A program made the position numbers and the translations under genes. Under the pieces are notes generated by a model. That model did no database searches, was not told where the DNA came from, and was given only the letters and a program-made list of their open reading frames with translations. Positions 37,901 to 45,553 of a stretch of 64,000 nucleotides of DNA are shown piece by piece. How positions within the stretch are numbered: the first letter of the stretch is position 1; every line of letters starts with the position of its first letter. The stretch covers positions 1,252,699-1,316,698 of the forward strand of contig NC_064041.1 of the NCBI RefSeq assembly GCF_932526225.1, given 5' to 3'. Source of the stretch: Nematostella vectensis. Its lineage: Eukaryota > Cnidaria > Anthozoa > Actiniaria > Edwardsiidae.

Positions 37901-39820
37901 TGTTATGACATTTTACACCGAAAGGTACGCGTTACTCAAGGATTCCATTCCATTGGCTAAACCACAGGTAGCCCAAGCTCCGTATTTGTGCCTATTGATC
38001 TTACGGTAAACATTTTACGAAACCCCCAAAAAAGTGAAAAAAGAAAAATAACTTGCTGGAAATAAAAATGTAGCTTAGTATTGTGTTTATGTTCACGTTT
38101 TGCGTGTTCTCTGGCCGTTTTAAAGCGTGTTTATGTTCACGTTTTGCGTGTTCTCTGGCCATTTTAAAGCGTGTTTTTGAAGAGTCCCGACTCCGCCCTG
38201 AACATTGTTTGAATAGGCACAAATACGGAGCTTGGGCTACCTGTGGCTAAATCAAGCAAACAAACAAAAAAAAAAAACTCTTTTTAAAACCGTGCCATAT
38301 AAGTACCAGCATCAAATTTTGGATGGTTACTTAATAAACTTAAAAACAAAAAATAACAAAGGCATAGAGAAGTTATTTCATTTACCCGCTGCTTGGGTCC
38401 ACAGCAATCCCATGGGGGTTGGCGACACCGGCGGTGATCAGGGTCTTATTGCGCTTGCCGTCATACGTCACGATACCAATCTCCTCGTAGAAAAAATCCG
38501 TGAAGTATAATAGCGAGCTCTCCCAGTCCACATCCAGCCCGCGCACCTAGGAAAGATCATTAGAAGAAAATATAAGTCGACAGCCAGCCCGTGCAGCTAG
38601 GGTAGATTATTAAACGAAAATATTAGTCCACAGCCATCCCGGGCACCCAGGTTGATCAGATTATCAGAAGAGAATATTTTCGCTATACAAATATTAACTT
38701 TTTAATGCTAAAACATTTCAAAGGCTGACCTGGCTGTTCGGTCTGTATTGAATCGTCTTGGTTTGTCCGCTTATCAGGTTGAAGCTCTTGATCGCTTGAG
38801 TCTCACTCCAAAACAACAGCCCCTCCCTAACGTCTATCGCTAGTGCGTTCGCATTACTCAGGCTTTTAATAACAGTGGTCGATGAAGAGGGGTTACTAAG
38901 CGACAAGGACTTGATACGCGATGAAGTACTGAAGAACAGACAGGGAGGCGAACTACATGACGGGACCAATGACTTCACAAAACCTAAAAACACAAATTGT
39001 TACACACAATGTTTTGAAACAATGTTTAAACTTTACACAATGTACAAAACAACTATATCTGAATTCTTTTACTTTTTTTCTGCTATTTTACGGCTACAGG
39101 CTACAGGCTACAGGCTAAATTTCTATACAGGCTAAATTTCTATGTTGAAATTCTACGTTGCATATGAAATTTTTAACATCAATTTTGAGCACTCATCAAA
39201 TACAGTCTGTGAGGTCAGTTGCTTTCACTGTATGCAAGCAAAGATTGATTAAAACTAAAGTGTTCTATAGCACACATTTGATTCGATGTTCTTATAAACG
39301 AAATTATACATAAACATTGTTCTAGTATTATTGATCTAAAGTCTGAGCAACGACGTTTTACTGTAATTTAAGCTTACGGCAAATAAAGTACTGGAAAAAA
39401 TGTGGCTGGCTTACAAGCTTGGCATTGGCAATGGGAATATTTAAGAGCTCGTGAAATTTTACTTAAAGTAGTAAAGGGCTATTTCTTTTCAAGATTGCCT
39501 CGTTCGAACGCTTTTATACTACTGATTTTTGAACGCTAAAAGCTAATGGTTTAAACCTACCTTTTCTTTCTATTTGAGTTTCACACTTGAACTTTTTGTT
39601 GTGTGCAAGTAAGGAGCGTTTACAACCGAATAAAATGTTTAGCGAGGATTGAGGGAAATAATACTTTGGAACTGAGCACTTGACTTTGCTCTAAATTGTT
39701 TGGAAGCAATATAAGATTCAGCGTTAATCGTATTTTAAAGGAATTCGTTCATGGGATGTTTTCTTTTTACTTACCAACAAATGGAAAAACCACGGCTATC
39801 GCCAATATTGCTCTATGCAT
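6791..39820 (-). CDS. LRP-like gene: three YWTD propeller/EGF units plus mucin stalk and EGF
   Basis: Minus-strand exons, 5' to 3': 39820-39775, 38983-38730, 38546-38386, 37623-37220, 36648-36523, 35986-35563, 34911-34493, 34000-33884, 33246-32832, 32355-31946, 7972-6791. Every junction has GT/AG ends and matching phases (1, 0, 2, 1, 1, 2, 1, 1, 2, 1), giving about 1,319 codons with no stop. Order: signal peptide ([16 protein letters not shown]), propeller-EGF three times, (PTTTQP)n stalk, EGF. This resembles LRP5/6-type ectodomains, but no LDLR class A repeats are seen. The role is probably that of a cell-surface or matrix receptor (inferred). The last listed intron is about 24 kb and holds three opposite-strand genes. 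That junction is supported by phase (1/1), by the Asp codon completed across it, and by the rule that an EGF follows each propeller; RNA evidence is lacking. Confidence 0.8.
6915..7845. repeat. 18-bp coding minisatellite (PTTTQP), about 51 copies
   Basis: The plus-strand unit is close to GTCGTTGTCGGAGGTTGT. Eighteen bases encode six residues on the minus strand. Because few units contain a stop in any frame, long spurious frames exist on both strands here, including 344 codons on plus and 360 in another minus frame. Confidence 0.95.
8081..8240. mobile_element. MITE with TA target duplication (Tc1/mariner type)
   Basis: CAGTATGTCTTACTCTTTAT at the left end is repeated inverted at the right end; the inverted repeats are about 23 bp. 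TA flanks both sides (8079-8080 and 8241-8242). It is 160 bp with no coding capacity and lies in the large LRP intron. Confidence 0.8.
8509..8649. mobile_element. MITE, copy 1 of a 140-bp family (TA flanks)
   Basis: Left end GAGTGGTTTTCAAAA, right end the inverse GTTTTCAAAAT-like with GAGAGG. TA lies on both sides. The interior matches 10309-10447 in reverse orientation, including TAATGTCTTTGTTCTCTT and GACTATTACACTTTAACAAT. Confidence 0.7.
8872..9084. mobile_element. MITE, Tc1/mariner-like, 213 bp
   Basis: Ends are CAGTGAGGAC ... GTCCTCACTG. The inverted repeats extend about 40 bp and include GCGGGCCATGCTGAACAACT. TA lies immediately outside both ends. No open frame. Confidence 0.8.
9263..10243. 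mobile_element. 981-bp non-autonomous DNA transposon with 9-bp target duplication
   Basis: The ends are inverted copies of ACCGCGGTGATC, each followed inward by several GATACTAA-type subterminal motifs. The identical 9-mer CACAATATA flanks the element at 9254-9262 and 10244-10252. A 9-bp duplication is typical of Mutator-like elements (family knowledge). No transposase frame is seen inside. Confidence 0.8.
10309..10447. mobile_element. MITE, copy 2 of the 140-bp family, inverted
   Basis: Homologous to 8509-8649 in reverse orientation, with a GTGTGGTTTTCAAAA left end and a TTTTGAAAACCACTC right end. TA follows on the right only, so the target duplication is not clean. Confidence 0.65.
10450..11620. 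repeat. Diverged direct duplication, about 275-320 bp, copies ~850 bp apart
   Basis: 10450-10725 and 11300-11620 share long segments such as CAGTAGAATCTTA, AATCGATCGTCACTCTAAG, TACTGCAAAGCATG and TTAGTTAATATTTGCAAAAG in the same order. The stretch between them (10726-11300) shows nothing recognisable. Confidence 0.7.
11858..12036 (+). promoter_or_regulatory. Putative promoter / 5' UTR exon of dermatopontin-like gene A
   Basis: CCTAGTTTGCCTGTATTATC starts a block that recurs upstream of gene B at 17115. Later shared pieces include ATAAATATTTA and GATACAAAGAAC. The block ends at TTTATG|GTAAGT (12036), a good donor. The first coding exon of A starts seven bases after an ACACAG acceptor, so a non-coding first exon is expected. 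The transcription start is not located. Confidence 0.45.
12353..15293 (+). CDS. Dermatopontin-like secreted protein A
   Basis: Exons 12353-12551, 13193-13403, 13469-13624 and 15239-15293 (621 bp, 206 residues; phases 1, 2, 2). Signal peptide of about 23 residues ([19 protein letters not shown]), then a basic segment with [10 protein letters not shown], then the domain: [16 protein letters not shown], a [10 protein letters not shown] loop, [27 protein letters not shown], and the terminal DRRWQYEFC. The DR-x-W-x-[FY] loops and paired Cys are family hallmarks. Dermatopontins are extracellular-matrix proteins of about 200 residues, which fits. The start is the first ATG after the acceptor, with a matching ATG in B and C. 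AATAAA lies at 15507. It sits inside an intron of the opposite-strand LRP-like gene. Confidence 0.88.
12824..12880 (+). pseudogene. Relic of dermatopontin exon 2 in intron 1 of gene A
   Basis: The end of row 12781 and the start of row 12841 carry TTCTCAG, then GCAGTCTGTGAACACCATCC and AAGGACTTCATG. This copies the acceptor and first ~25 bases of the true exon 2 at 13193 with substitutions. After that similarity fades and no frame continues. The rest of intron 1 (12881-13192) is homologous to intron 1 of gene C. Confidence 0.65.
14848..14995 (+). mobile_element. Possible tRNA-derived SINE
   Basis: GTTTGCTCAGTGGCACGGGC resembles a pol III A box, and CGCGTTCGAATTGGGG some 40 bases later resembles a B box. 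Spacing fits a tRNA-like head, but a full cloverleaf is not convincing. It lies in intron 3 of gene A. Confidence 0.4.
15507..15512 (+). terminator. Polyadenylation signal AATAAA, gene A
   Basis: A canonical hexamer 214 bases after the gene A stop codon, in A/T-rich DNA. Confidence 0.6.
15520..17110. other. Spacer between dermatopontin genes A and B
   Basis: No gene seen. At 15850-15980 there are several TTAACGAAC motifs with CTGGAACCTCG, suggestive of a pogo/Tigger-type element end, but the partner end was not found. At 16103-16226 a roughly 31-bp unit ending CTACTGCTAGGAAACCCGTT is repeated about four times. Confidence 0.5.
17115..17302 (+). promoter_or_regulatory. Putative promoter / 5' UTR block of gene B
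   Basis: Shares ordered segments with the block upstream of gene A (CCTAGATTGCCTGTATTATC, AATAAATATTTA, GATACAAAGAAC, AACTCAAGT). It ends near ACGAG|GTAAAC, a possible donor. A CATTTTCAG acceptor lies seven bases before the gene B ATG. Conservation in otherwise diverged spacer suggests regulatory or UTR function (inference). Confidence 0.4.
18447..22296 (+). CDS. Dermatopontin-like secreted protein B
   Basis: Exons 18447-18621, 20671-20890, 21348-21506 and 22242-22296 (609 bp, 202 residues; phases 1, 2, 2, as in A and C). Signal peptide [21 protein letters not shown], then WRRRRRRRC, a run of seven Arg. The domain shows [46 protein letters not shown] and the final DRRWKYEYC. It is the most diverged of the three: exon 2 is 9 bases longer and exon 3 three bases longer. 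Intron 1 is largely a 12-bp minisatellite. Two AATAAA hexamers follow at 22536 and 22542. Probably an extracellular-matrix protein. Confidence 0.88.
19022..20278. repeat. 12-bp minisatellite, about 105 copies, in intron 1 of gene B
   Basis: Units are GAGGCTAAGATA or GAGGCTAGAATA. Since 12 is a multiple of three and units lack minus-strand stops, a 384-codon minus frame (SILA repeats) and a 248-codon one (SLYL) arise; neither has any other coding sign. Confidence 0.95.
22536..22547 (+). terminator. Tandem AATAAA signals, gene B
   Basis: AATAAAAATAAA begins 240 bases after the gene B stop codon. Confidence 0.6.
22550..23980. other. Spacer between genes B and C
   Basis: A/T-rich DNA with only short frames. 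I see no exon, RNA gene or complete mobile element. Confidence 0.5.
23984..24081 (+). promoter_or_regulatory. TATA box and non-coding first exon of gene C (putative)
   Basis: TATAAAA at 23984-23990 is followed about 90 bases later by CTCAAG|GTAAGT (exon end 24081), a strong donor. Gene C coding exon 1 starts three bases after a TTCAG acceptor, so an upstream untranslated exon is needed and this is the best candidate. The start would be near 24015 (inferred from usual TATA spacing). Confidence 0.5.
24216..24330. mobile_element. Foldback/MITE-like hairpin, 115 bp
   Basis: The two halves are imperfect inverted copies: ACAATTATACCATTTTC and GGATAGTGGC ... on the left, GCCACTATCC ... and TATAATTGT on the right. 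GGTAGATATTT forms the inner stem around a short loop. No clear target duplication. Confidence 0.65.
24961..25045. repeat. 43-bp direct duplication upstream of gene C
   Basis: CTATCTATCACGACTTAGTT and the following 23 bases occur twice in a row, with one late difference. Confidence 0.8.
25162..31115 (+). CDS. Dermatopontin-like secreted protein C
   Basis: Exons 25162-25354, 25929-26139, 30292-30447 and 31061-31115 (615 bp, 204 residues; phases 1, 2, 2). Signal peptide [19 protein letters not shown], then [12 protein letters not shown] with eight Arg. The domain shows [45 protein letters not shown] and the final DRRWQYEYC. An in-line upstream frame starts at 25141 from a non-ATG codon, but 25162 is the ATG shared with A and B. 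Exon 2 is nearly identical to that of gene A, while exons 1 and 3 are clearly diverged. Intron 2 (4.15 kb) is mostly a 25-bp minisatellite. AATAAA at 31340. Confidence 0.88.
25851..25888. repeat. Perfect 38-bp palindrome in intron 1 of gene C
   Basis: TGTTTTCATCTAATGATC, a two-base CA spacer, then its exact inverse. Gene A keeps only the right arm at the same place, 40 bases before exon 2. Confidence 0.85.
26168..29765. repeat. 25-bp minisatellite, about 144 copies, in intron 2 of gene C
   Basis: The unit is ACACTGCCCACATCAGCCCG plus TACAA or TGCAA. Variants (ATCATCCCG, ATTAGCCCG, GTGCAA) form blocks that recur in the same order along the array, evidence of higher-order duplication. Long frames such as 27791-29386 arise because 25-mers cycle through all three frames with few stops; they are not genes. 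Confidence 0.95.
31340..31345 (+). terminator. Polyadenylation signal AATAAA, gene C
   Basis: A canonical hexamer 225 bases after the gene C stop. The opposite-strand LRP exon begins only 600 bases further on. Confidence 0.6.
31946..33246 (-). CDS. LRP-like gene: YWTD propeller 3 (two exons)
   Basis: Exons 33246-32832 and 32355-31946, joined in phase 2. LDLR class B motifs read [40 protein letters not shown] and [10 protein letters not shown], with interspersed GIAVDV/GLAMDH segments. The first strand (LAYAVSG) closes the six-blade propeller. The last exon ends with GTGAGT in phase 1. Confidence 0.85.
33391..33594. mobile_element. Possible short MITE (pogo/mariner type)
   Basis: CAGTAGAACC at the left and GGATTCTACTG at the right are inverted. 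TA precedes the left end but TT follows the right. Two TTAACG-like segments lie inside. Confidence 0.4.
33884..34000 (-). CDS. LRP-like gene: EGF 2 exon
   Basis: A symmetrical phase 1-1 exon of 117 bp. It reads [19 protein letters not shown] then [17 protein letters not shown]; the final Cys codon is split across the intron and completed by the next exon (T|GT). This is the atypical EGF that follows YWTD propellers. Confidence 0.85.
34083..34490. repeat. ATC/TCA microsatellite next to an LRP exon
   Basis: A compound trinucleotide tract fills the intron up to the donor of exon 34911-34493. It generates long low-complexity frames on both strands. Confidence 0.9.
34493..35986 (-). CDS. LRP-like gene: YWTD propeller 2 (two exons)
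   Basis: Exons 35986-35563 and 34911-34493, joined in phase 2. Motifs are [48 protein letters not shown] and DVYYTKIMS, with [13 protein letters not shown] between blades. Entry and exit are both phase 1. Confidence 0.87.
34957..35420. repeat. Trinucleotide run followed by a long pyrimidine tract
   Basis: CGT/CAT repeats at 34957-35013, then about 350 bases of almost pure C and T (35060-35415) in the propeller 2 intron. On the transcribed strand it is purine-rich. Frames here are artefacts. Confidence 0.9.
36523..36648 (-). CDS. LRP-like gene: EGF 1 exon
   Basis: A 126-bp exon, phase 1-1, reading [20 protein letters not shown] then [18 protein letters not shown]. It sits between propellers 1 and 2. 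Confidence 0.85.
37220..38983 (-). CDS. LRP-like gene: YWTD propeller 1 (three exons)
   Basis: Exons 38983-38730, 38546-38386 and 37623-37220, junction phases 0 and 2. Motifs are [38 protein letters not shown] and LYWSDYYFD. The middle exon ([14 protein letters not shown] ... [12 protein letters not shown]) has no internal Met start and is easily missed by frame scans. Confidence 0.87.
37962..38246. mobile_element. 285-bp MITE with 35-bp inverted repeats and 5-bp target duplication
   Basis: The ends begin CCACAGGTAGCCCAAGCTCC and stay inverted for about 35 bp with no mismatch. CTAAA lies at 37957-37961 and 38247-38251. Inside, a roughly 49-bp unit containing GTTCACGTTTTGCGTGTTCT is duplicated. 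It lies in the propeller 1 intron. Confidence 0.85.
39775..39820 (-). CDS. LRP-like gene: signal peptide exon
   Basis: ATG at 39820 opens 15 codons ([15 protein letters not shown]) plus one base before a GTAAGT donor. The phase-1 end matches the exon at 38983, whose first residue (Gly) it completes. Short, but placed and phased as expected. Confidence 0.75.
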
Positions 39821-41930
39821 AATTATCGCCCAGATGTAGGTCTTGTTGTTTGTTAGGCTGAGCGAACGGTTATTCTTCGTGATGTTGACGAGACAAGCCT
39901 GGAGAGAGGTCACGGCCGAGGAAAGCAAACAATGACATTAATCTACATCTTCGTTTCCAGTCCCCTTAGGATTTACACCAAATTTACTAGCGTTTATCAG
40001 TTTATACAAGAAGGACCAGTTTAAATTATAAATATTTTGAGAAATAAGGATGCCCGATTCCCCCCCCCCTCCCCCATCAAATATATAAATGGTCCAATGT
40101 TTTGTCTAATGAAGTCAATTGAAGTTTTTGTGGATTCTGTGTTGTCACCCCTTTTGTCCGGAACACGGTTCGTGAAAGATGCAGAAACGACTAGCAGCCA
40201 TTGAACACATAATTTGCCTCATAATGTCACATACTCTATAAGAATATAAAAAATGTATTCAAGTCAGATCCTGTGTATTCTTAAGAAAGCATCGCTTGTA
40301 AACTAATGGTACTCTGACAAATTTTCTTCTTTTAATAAGACTTCAGGAGAGACTCACTGAGATGCAGTATATAAAGCATGTCTTTGGAGATAACTAAGAA
40401 AGAGTTTGTGGATTTTAATTGTCTTTTGTAAAAATCGTAATAACTTTACACTTGAGTGATTAAGGGAAAAGTCCCTAAGTCAATCACTTTTTCCGGTAGA
40501 CTTAAAATAATTCAACTGCACAACTCTTATAGTGCGAGTTGAAAGTTTCCATTTGTCGTTTATACTGCATAACATCAGCCAGATAACTACCAATCTTTGA
40601 GTGGAAAACAAATAGATTGAGTAACACTTTTTTACATTGGAACTAACGACATTATGAAAATAATCTTGCACCTTCCGATATCCCGTCAACAAACCATTCG
40701 CAACACCCATACTCCCGCAATCATCTTAACTATAATTAATAAAGTTACTAAAATAAATGAAAAATTAAGATTGAAATCGCTTAACAGTGCTTCAAGATAT
40801 CACCACGAAGATTCTAATAATATCCTCGTCGTATTTGACACAACTTCTTCCGTATTGTAAATATACTTTACACAGCAGTTCTTATTTCTAATATCCTAAT
40901 TTCGAAATGCTTATTCTTTATCGTCGACGGCTAATTTCGAAAAATCTTCACATTACAGGGAATTGCTATAACGTAGGCCAAAGCATAATCTATTTTGGAA
41001 CTCTTTTCTGAACAAAACTACCACGCACTAGTTACAGTCGATTTAATTTACTCACCTCAGCGTCTGAAGTTGCTTGAGAGCAATATTTATCAGTTATACA
41101 TTGGTTATAGAATTTGAAAAGAAAACAACTTAATTCTTCAGTCTGCTTGCTTTAGCGCGTGTTTTCATAATTGCAAAGGCTTCGCTCAGGATGACAGCAG
41201 GAATATTCTCAGTAGAATTGGAGCAGCCATGAAAGTAAACAGTGATACGTCGAACTCGAATGACGTCATTGGGACCGAATAGAGGAAATTTGCATTGGTG
41301 ATAATATTATTTAGCACTATGCATTGTGTGTAAACATCTTATGCTGTGCAAAACAGCGGCGGGTCTACGGGCAATCATGGTTAGATTTTTTCTAAATCAT
41401 TGCTTCCTCTTAAGATTTTATGGAAAATAAGAGGAGGGAGGGGGGGGGGGGGGGATTTCGGCTACCAATTCCGAAGGAGTGTGTACACTTTTTTTTTTTC
41501 AAAATCCGTTTTATTTCTAGATAAAAAAAGTTTAAAACGTGTAAGAAGGAAAATCCTATGCCATAAGTTTAAGAAAACAAGCTTTGAATGATAAAGTGTA
41601 CACTGTCTTCTTTGTACGTCCCCTCGTCAACGGTATCTATAAAGTGCACGTCACGCCACGGTCACGACACGGCACGGCACAGTCACGACACGTCACGGTC
41701 ACATCACGACAGACAGATGTTTTATTGGTACCGTATAACTAAATACAAATTACATGAGTATTTCAACCAATATTTCTAGTGCTTGGAAAGAAAGAATTGT
41801 TTTTTTTATATATTAGATATACATAAAAAAAGGCATGAATGAATTTTGCTGCAATCGGTGCCTTTTGTTCTTTGGATTAAATCACGTCACGTCACGGTCA
41901 CATCACGTCAAGGCACAGTCACGGTACAGT
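39821..41930. other. 5' flank of the LRP-like gene
   Basis: No gene seen. It contains short homopolymers (C-run near 40060, G-run near 41437) and at 41640-41710 and 41882-41930 clusters of CACGTCACGGTCAC-type repeats. The promoter of the LRP-like gene should be here but no TATA element stands out. Confidence 0.45.
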
Positions 41931-41933
41931 TAA

Positions 41934-42179
41934 AGCCGCATTGTCACCAGTTAACTTCCGGTCGATTACGTTACAATATCCGATGATTTTTAACGGAAAA
42001 CGCGAAAAATATTTCAAATTATTGAAAGCAGTGTGTATATTGCAAGTTTCTTCGAGGATGTGATCGATAATTGAGAGCGGATGGCATGTTAAATATCTCG
42101 GATTTTAATAGATTCTTTTGTCTTGTAACGGTTGAGGTTTCCGTCGGACCTCCGGAAGTGAACTGGTAACAATGCGGCT
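41934..42179. mobile_element. 246-bp MITE with TTAA target sites
   Basis: TTAA|AGCCGCATTGTCACCAG at the left and the inverse ...CAATGCGGCT|TTAA at the right, with inverted repeats of about 25 bp including ACTTCCGG. TTAA duplications are characteristic of piggyBac and Kolobok superfamilies. Confidence 0.8.
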
Positions 42180-42309
42180 TTAAAGTAGTTTACAGAAAAT
42201 ATATGAAGCTCTCTTTAATGAAGCCATGAAAACTCTATTTGATAAAAAATGCGTCACTTGACCCTGTCAGGATTGCAAAAGACTACTGTATCTCTCTGAA
42301 CTCAGGTAC

Positions 42310-44220
42310 TCAGAAGTCCTTGGTTGCGCAGTACAGGAAAAGACTCGCATCGTAGAGCGCAGGTCTCTTGTAGTAGTGAAGCAGGCGTGATTTCCACACC
42401 CTCCACGACTTGGCGTCGCGTAGTTTCGGTATGGGTCTGTTCAGGAGAGTGATGGGTGTGCCTGACTTGTAATGCTCCGCTACCCAGTGCACCGCGCGGT
42501 AGATGCCGTTACTGTGGGTGTCAAGTAAGCATTCACACAGGAAATTCTGCAACGGAGATACAAGAGTTTGAATTTGTAATAAGAGACCAGTGTGAAATTA
42601 GGGCCTCTAGTCCAATAAGCGCCCTGACAGGATCTTCAATGGGCGCGACCCTGGGGTTGGGGTATAGGTGGCGCAGGCTTATATCAATCAAATGGAAAAT
42701 ATGTGAAAATCTCTCAATAAGAAATGACCCACTTTTTGCGGGCCAAGGGGTAGGGGGTTAGACCGAACAGCGCAATCCTGCTACAGCGGCAAAGAAATGA
42801 TGTATAGAAAAAGCCTAACCATAGGGGGTGAGGGTATTCATTTCCAAGAAATGATTTATATATAAAGCCTAACCTCACGAGGTGGGGGTATTAATTCCCA
42901 AGAAATGATTTATAGATAAAGCCCAACCTGAGGGGGGTGGAGTGCGACGGTATCATCATACACCCCCTTGATCGTCTTCCACACGTCAATCATATGAAAC
43001 GTGTGCACGACACGCTCCACCGCTGACCAGTTAGGGCCCAAACCGTCGTCGTCCTTACCGATGCGACTGAGCACGGAGTCAATGATATTCATCGTGTCGG
43101 TAGAGAAGTCCTCCCCCGTGGGGGAGTCGGGTGCGTAAGGCAGCACCAGGTGTTTCTGTTATAAATACAAACAGTGTACAGGAGGTAAGCAGCATTGATG
43201 GATGCACAAACAAACAAACTAAATATACGAAGTAAATAGCAGTTTAAAACTTCTCTTGGTTTCCCAAAGTATCAATGCAAATAAGATCTATTTTAGCGGT
43301 GAACAAAATCCATATGCTACACACTTTAACTTTTCTTTTCATCTAAATGGCCTCGAAGGCGCGCAATGTGTCATGGGTAGGGTGAAATCGGCCCATGGAG
43401 TGAATAAGTCCATTATAGGCCCATGGAGTGAATAAGTCCATTATAGGCCCATGGAGTGAATAAGTCCATTATAGGCCCATGGAGTGAATAAGTCCATTAT
43501 AGGCCCATGGAGTGAATAAGTCCATTATAGGCCCATGGAGTGAATAAGTCCATTATAGGCCCATGGAGTGAATAAGTCCATTATAGGCCCATGGAGTGAA
43601 TAAGTCCATTATAGGCCCTCCTTCAGTGCTCCAGCACATTTTCACTAGATCATTATTCATCTAGGCATATTTTCCATAACATATTGTTCTATTCCATCTT
43701 CTATTCTATTCTATTCCTTAATACTATTTTATATTCTATTCTGCTTTTCTATCTTCTATTTTATTTTTTAATCGATTTTCTATTCTATTTTTTTATTATA
43801 TTTTCTATTCTTTCTTCAATTCTATCTTCTATTCTATAAATATGTTATACCTTCCACGACAATTAGTCGGGCCTGCCTGTAATTCCGGTGAGCAAAAGAG
43901 CTGGTCAGTTTAGTTGGGTCTAAATTTGTGTATGGTTTTTAGTTCTCATAAGAATTTATTTTCCTGATTAGTTGACCGTGGTTTGAACTCACCGCGTCTT
44001 TGATGTCATGGTTTACGGTGGGTACCCTGTTGTCCGGGTTCGCCCTGGGGTTGAACAGTCTTAGTCCTTGCACCGTCATGGAATGTATGGCGTGTGCGAT
44101 GGTCTCGTTGAAGTTTTTAGAAAGGTCATATGACTGGTACACGTCACTGCAGTCTGGCTTGACAATAGGTTCAGCTGCGCATGCGCACACTGCGACCAAC
44201 AAAGCAAGGAGCACCCACAT
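42310..44220 (-). CDS. Secreted protein of unknown family, three exons
   Basis: Exons 44220-43993, 43155-42928 and 42546-42310 (76 + 76 + 78 residues plus stop). Both introns are in phase 0. The signal peptide MWVLLALLVAVCACAA is followed by a mature region with few Cys (DCSDVY near the start, CECL and CATKDF near the end), one or two NxT/S sites, and a Trp/Tyr-rich C-terminal third (HWVAEHYKSG, WRVWKSRLLHYYKRP). No membrane segment. An AG acceptor 13 bases before the ATG suggests a separate 5' UTR exon. I do not recognise the family; an anthozoan-restricted secreted protein is possible. Confidence 0.75.
43391..43617. repeat. 28-bp tandem repeat, about 8 copies, in an intron
   Basis: GCCCATGGAGTGAATAAGTC plus CATTATAG repeats almost without variation inside intron 1 of the secreted-protein gene. 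Such uniformity indicates recent expansion. Confidence 0.95.
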
Positions 44221-44719
44221 GGTTGCGAAATTCTAAAAATATAGCAATATGATCAACATCTTTTTAGCCCAATCACTAAGCAGCTGCTTCAAATTAATTT
44301 CTTGATATTGATTAACAAATAGTATCGGCATTGCATTACTTAAAAGTTATTATTACGTACACTCTTCAAATTTTGATAACATATTAAAACAAATTGTTAA
44401 TACAATCGATAAACAATGAATAAAATATGAACAACTGATAAAACACTTGCGCAGTTATTTCAAAACCTGGCACTGCATAATATGACGTTAACAGTCGGAA
44501 AAACTAAAGCGTAAAATTCTGTGGCTATCAATCAACTACTGACATTTTTTGCTAATCGAACACCCAAAAAATACCATTTCTAAAAGAAAAGCCTTTTTCC
44601 CTATCAGATACCCCCTAAAATACTTGAGGCCCGATCGCCAGTATCGAAGGGCGTTCGGCGCTTCGCGTGTAAATAGCGATAGCGTTTTACCCTCTGTATG
44701 TGACTGCCTTAGCTAGCAG

Positions 44720-45553
44720 TTAGTCTCGATAAACCCTAGCTTGTGACAGCACACTGTCCCGGTAAACCCTAGCTTGTGACAGCACACTGTCTCGGTAAAC
44801 CCTAGCTTGTGACAGCACACTGTCTCGGTAAACCCTAGCTTGTGACAGCACACTGTCTCGATAAACCCTAGCTTGTGACAGCACACAGTCTCGATAAACC
44901 CTAGCTTGTGACAGCACACTGTCTCGGTAAACCCTAGCTTGTGACAGCACACTGTCCCGGTGAACCCTAGCTTGTGACAGCACACTGTCTCGGTAAACCC
45001 TAGCTTGTGACAGCACACTGTCTCGGTAAACCCTAGCTTGTGACAGCACACTGTCTCGGTAAACCCTAGCTTGTGACAGCACACTGTCTCGGTAAACCCT
45101 AGCTTGTGACAGCACACTGTCTCGGTAAACCCTAGCTTGTGACAGCACACTGTCTCGGTAAACCCTAGCTTGTGATAGCACACTGTCTCGATAAACCCTA
45201 GCTTGTGACAGCACACTGTTTCGGTAAACCCTAGCTTGTGACAGCACACTGTCTCGATAAACCCTAGCTTGTGACAGCACACTGTCTCGGTAAACCCTAG
45301 CTTGTGACAGCACACTGTCTCGGTAAACCCTAGCTTGTGACAGCACACTGTCTCGGTAAACCCTAGCTTGTGACAGCACACTGTCCCGGTGAACCCTAGC
45401 TTGTGACAGCACACTGTTTCGGTAAACCCTAGCTTGTGACAGCACACTGTCTCGATAAACCCTAGCTTGTGACAGCACACTGTCTCGGTAAACCCTAGCT
45501 TGTGACAGCACACTGTCTAGGTAAACCCTAGCTTGTGACAGCACACTGTCTAT
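44720..45553. repeat. 33-bp satellite, about 25 copies
   Basis: The unit is TCTCGGTAAACCCTAGCTTG followed by TGACAGCACACTG. Thirty-three is a multiple of three, so minus frames of 266 and 274 codons stay open as 11-residue repeats; no start context, splice sites or composition argue for a gene. Confidence 0.93.

Noticed and set aside
44713-45544. 266- and 274-codon minus frames of 11-residue repeats
   Set aside because: They are two overlapping frames of the same 33-bp satellite, with no signal peptide, splice sites or unique flanking sequence.
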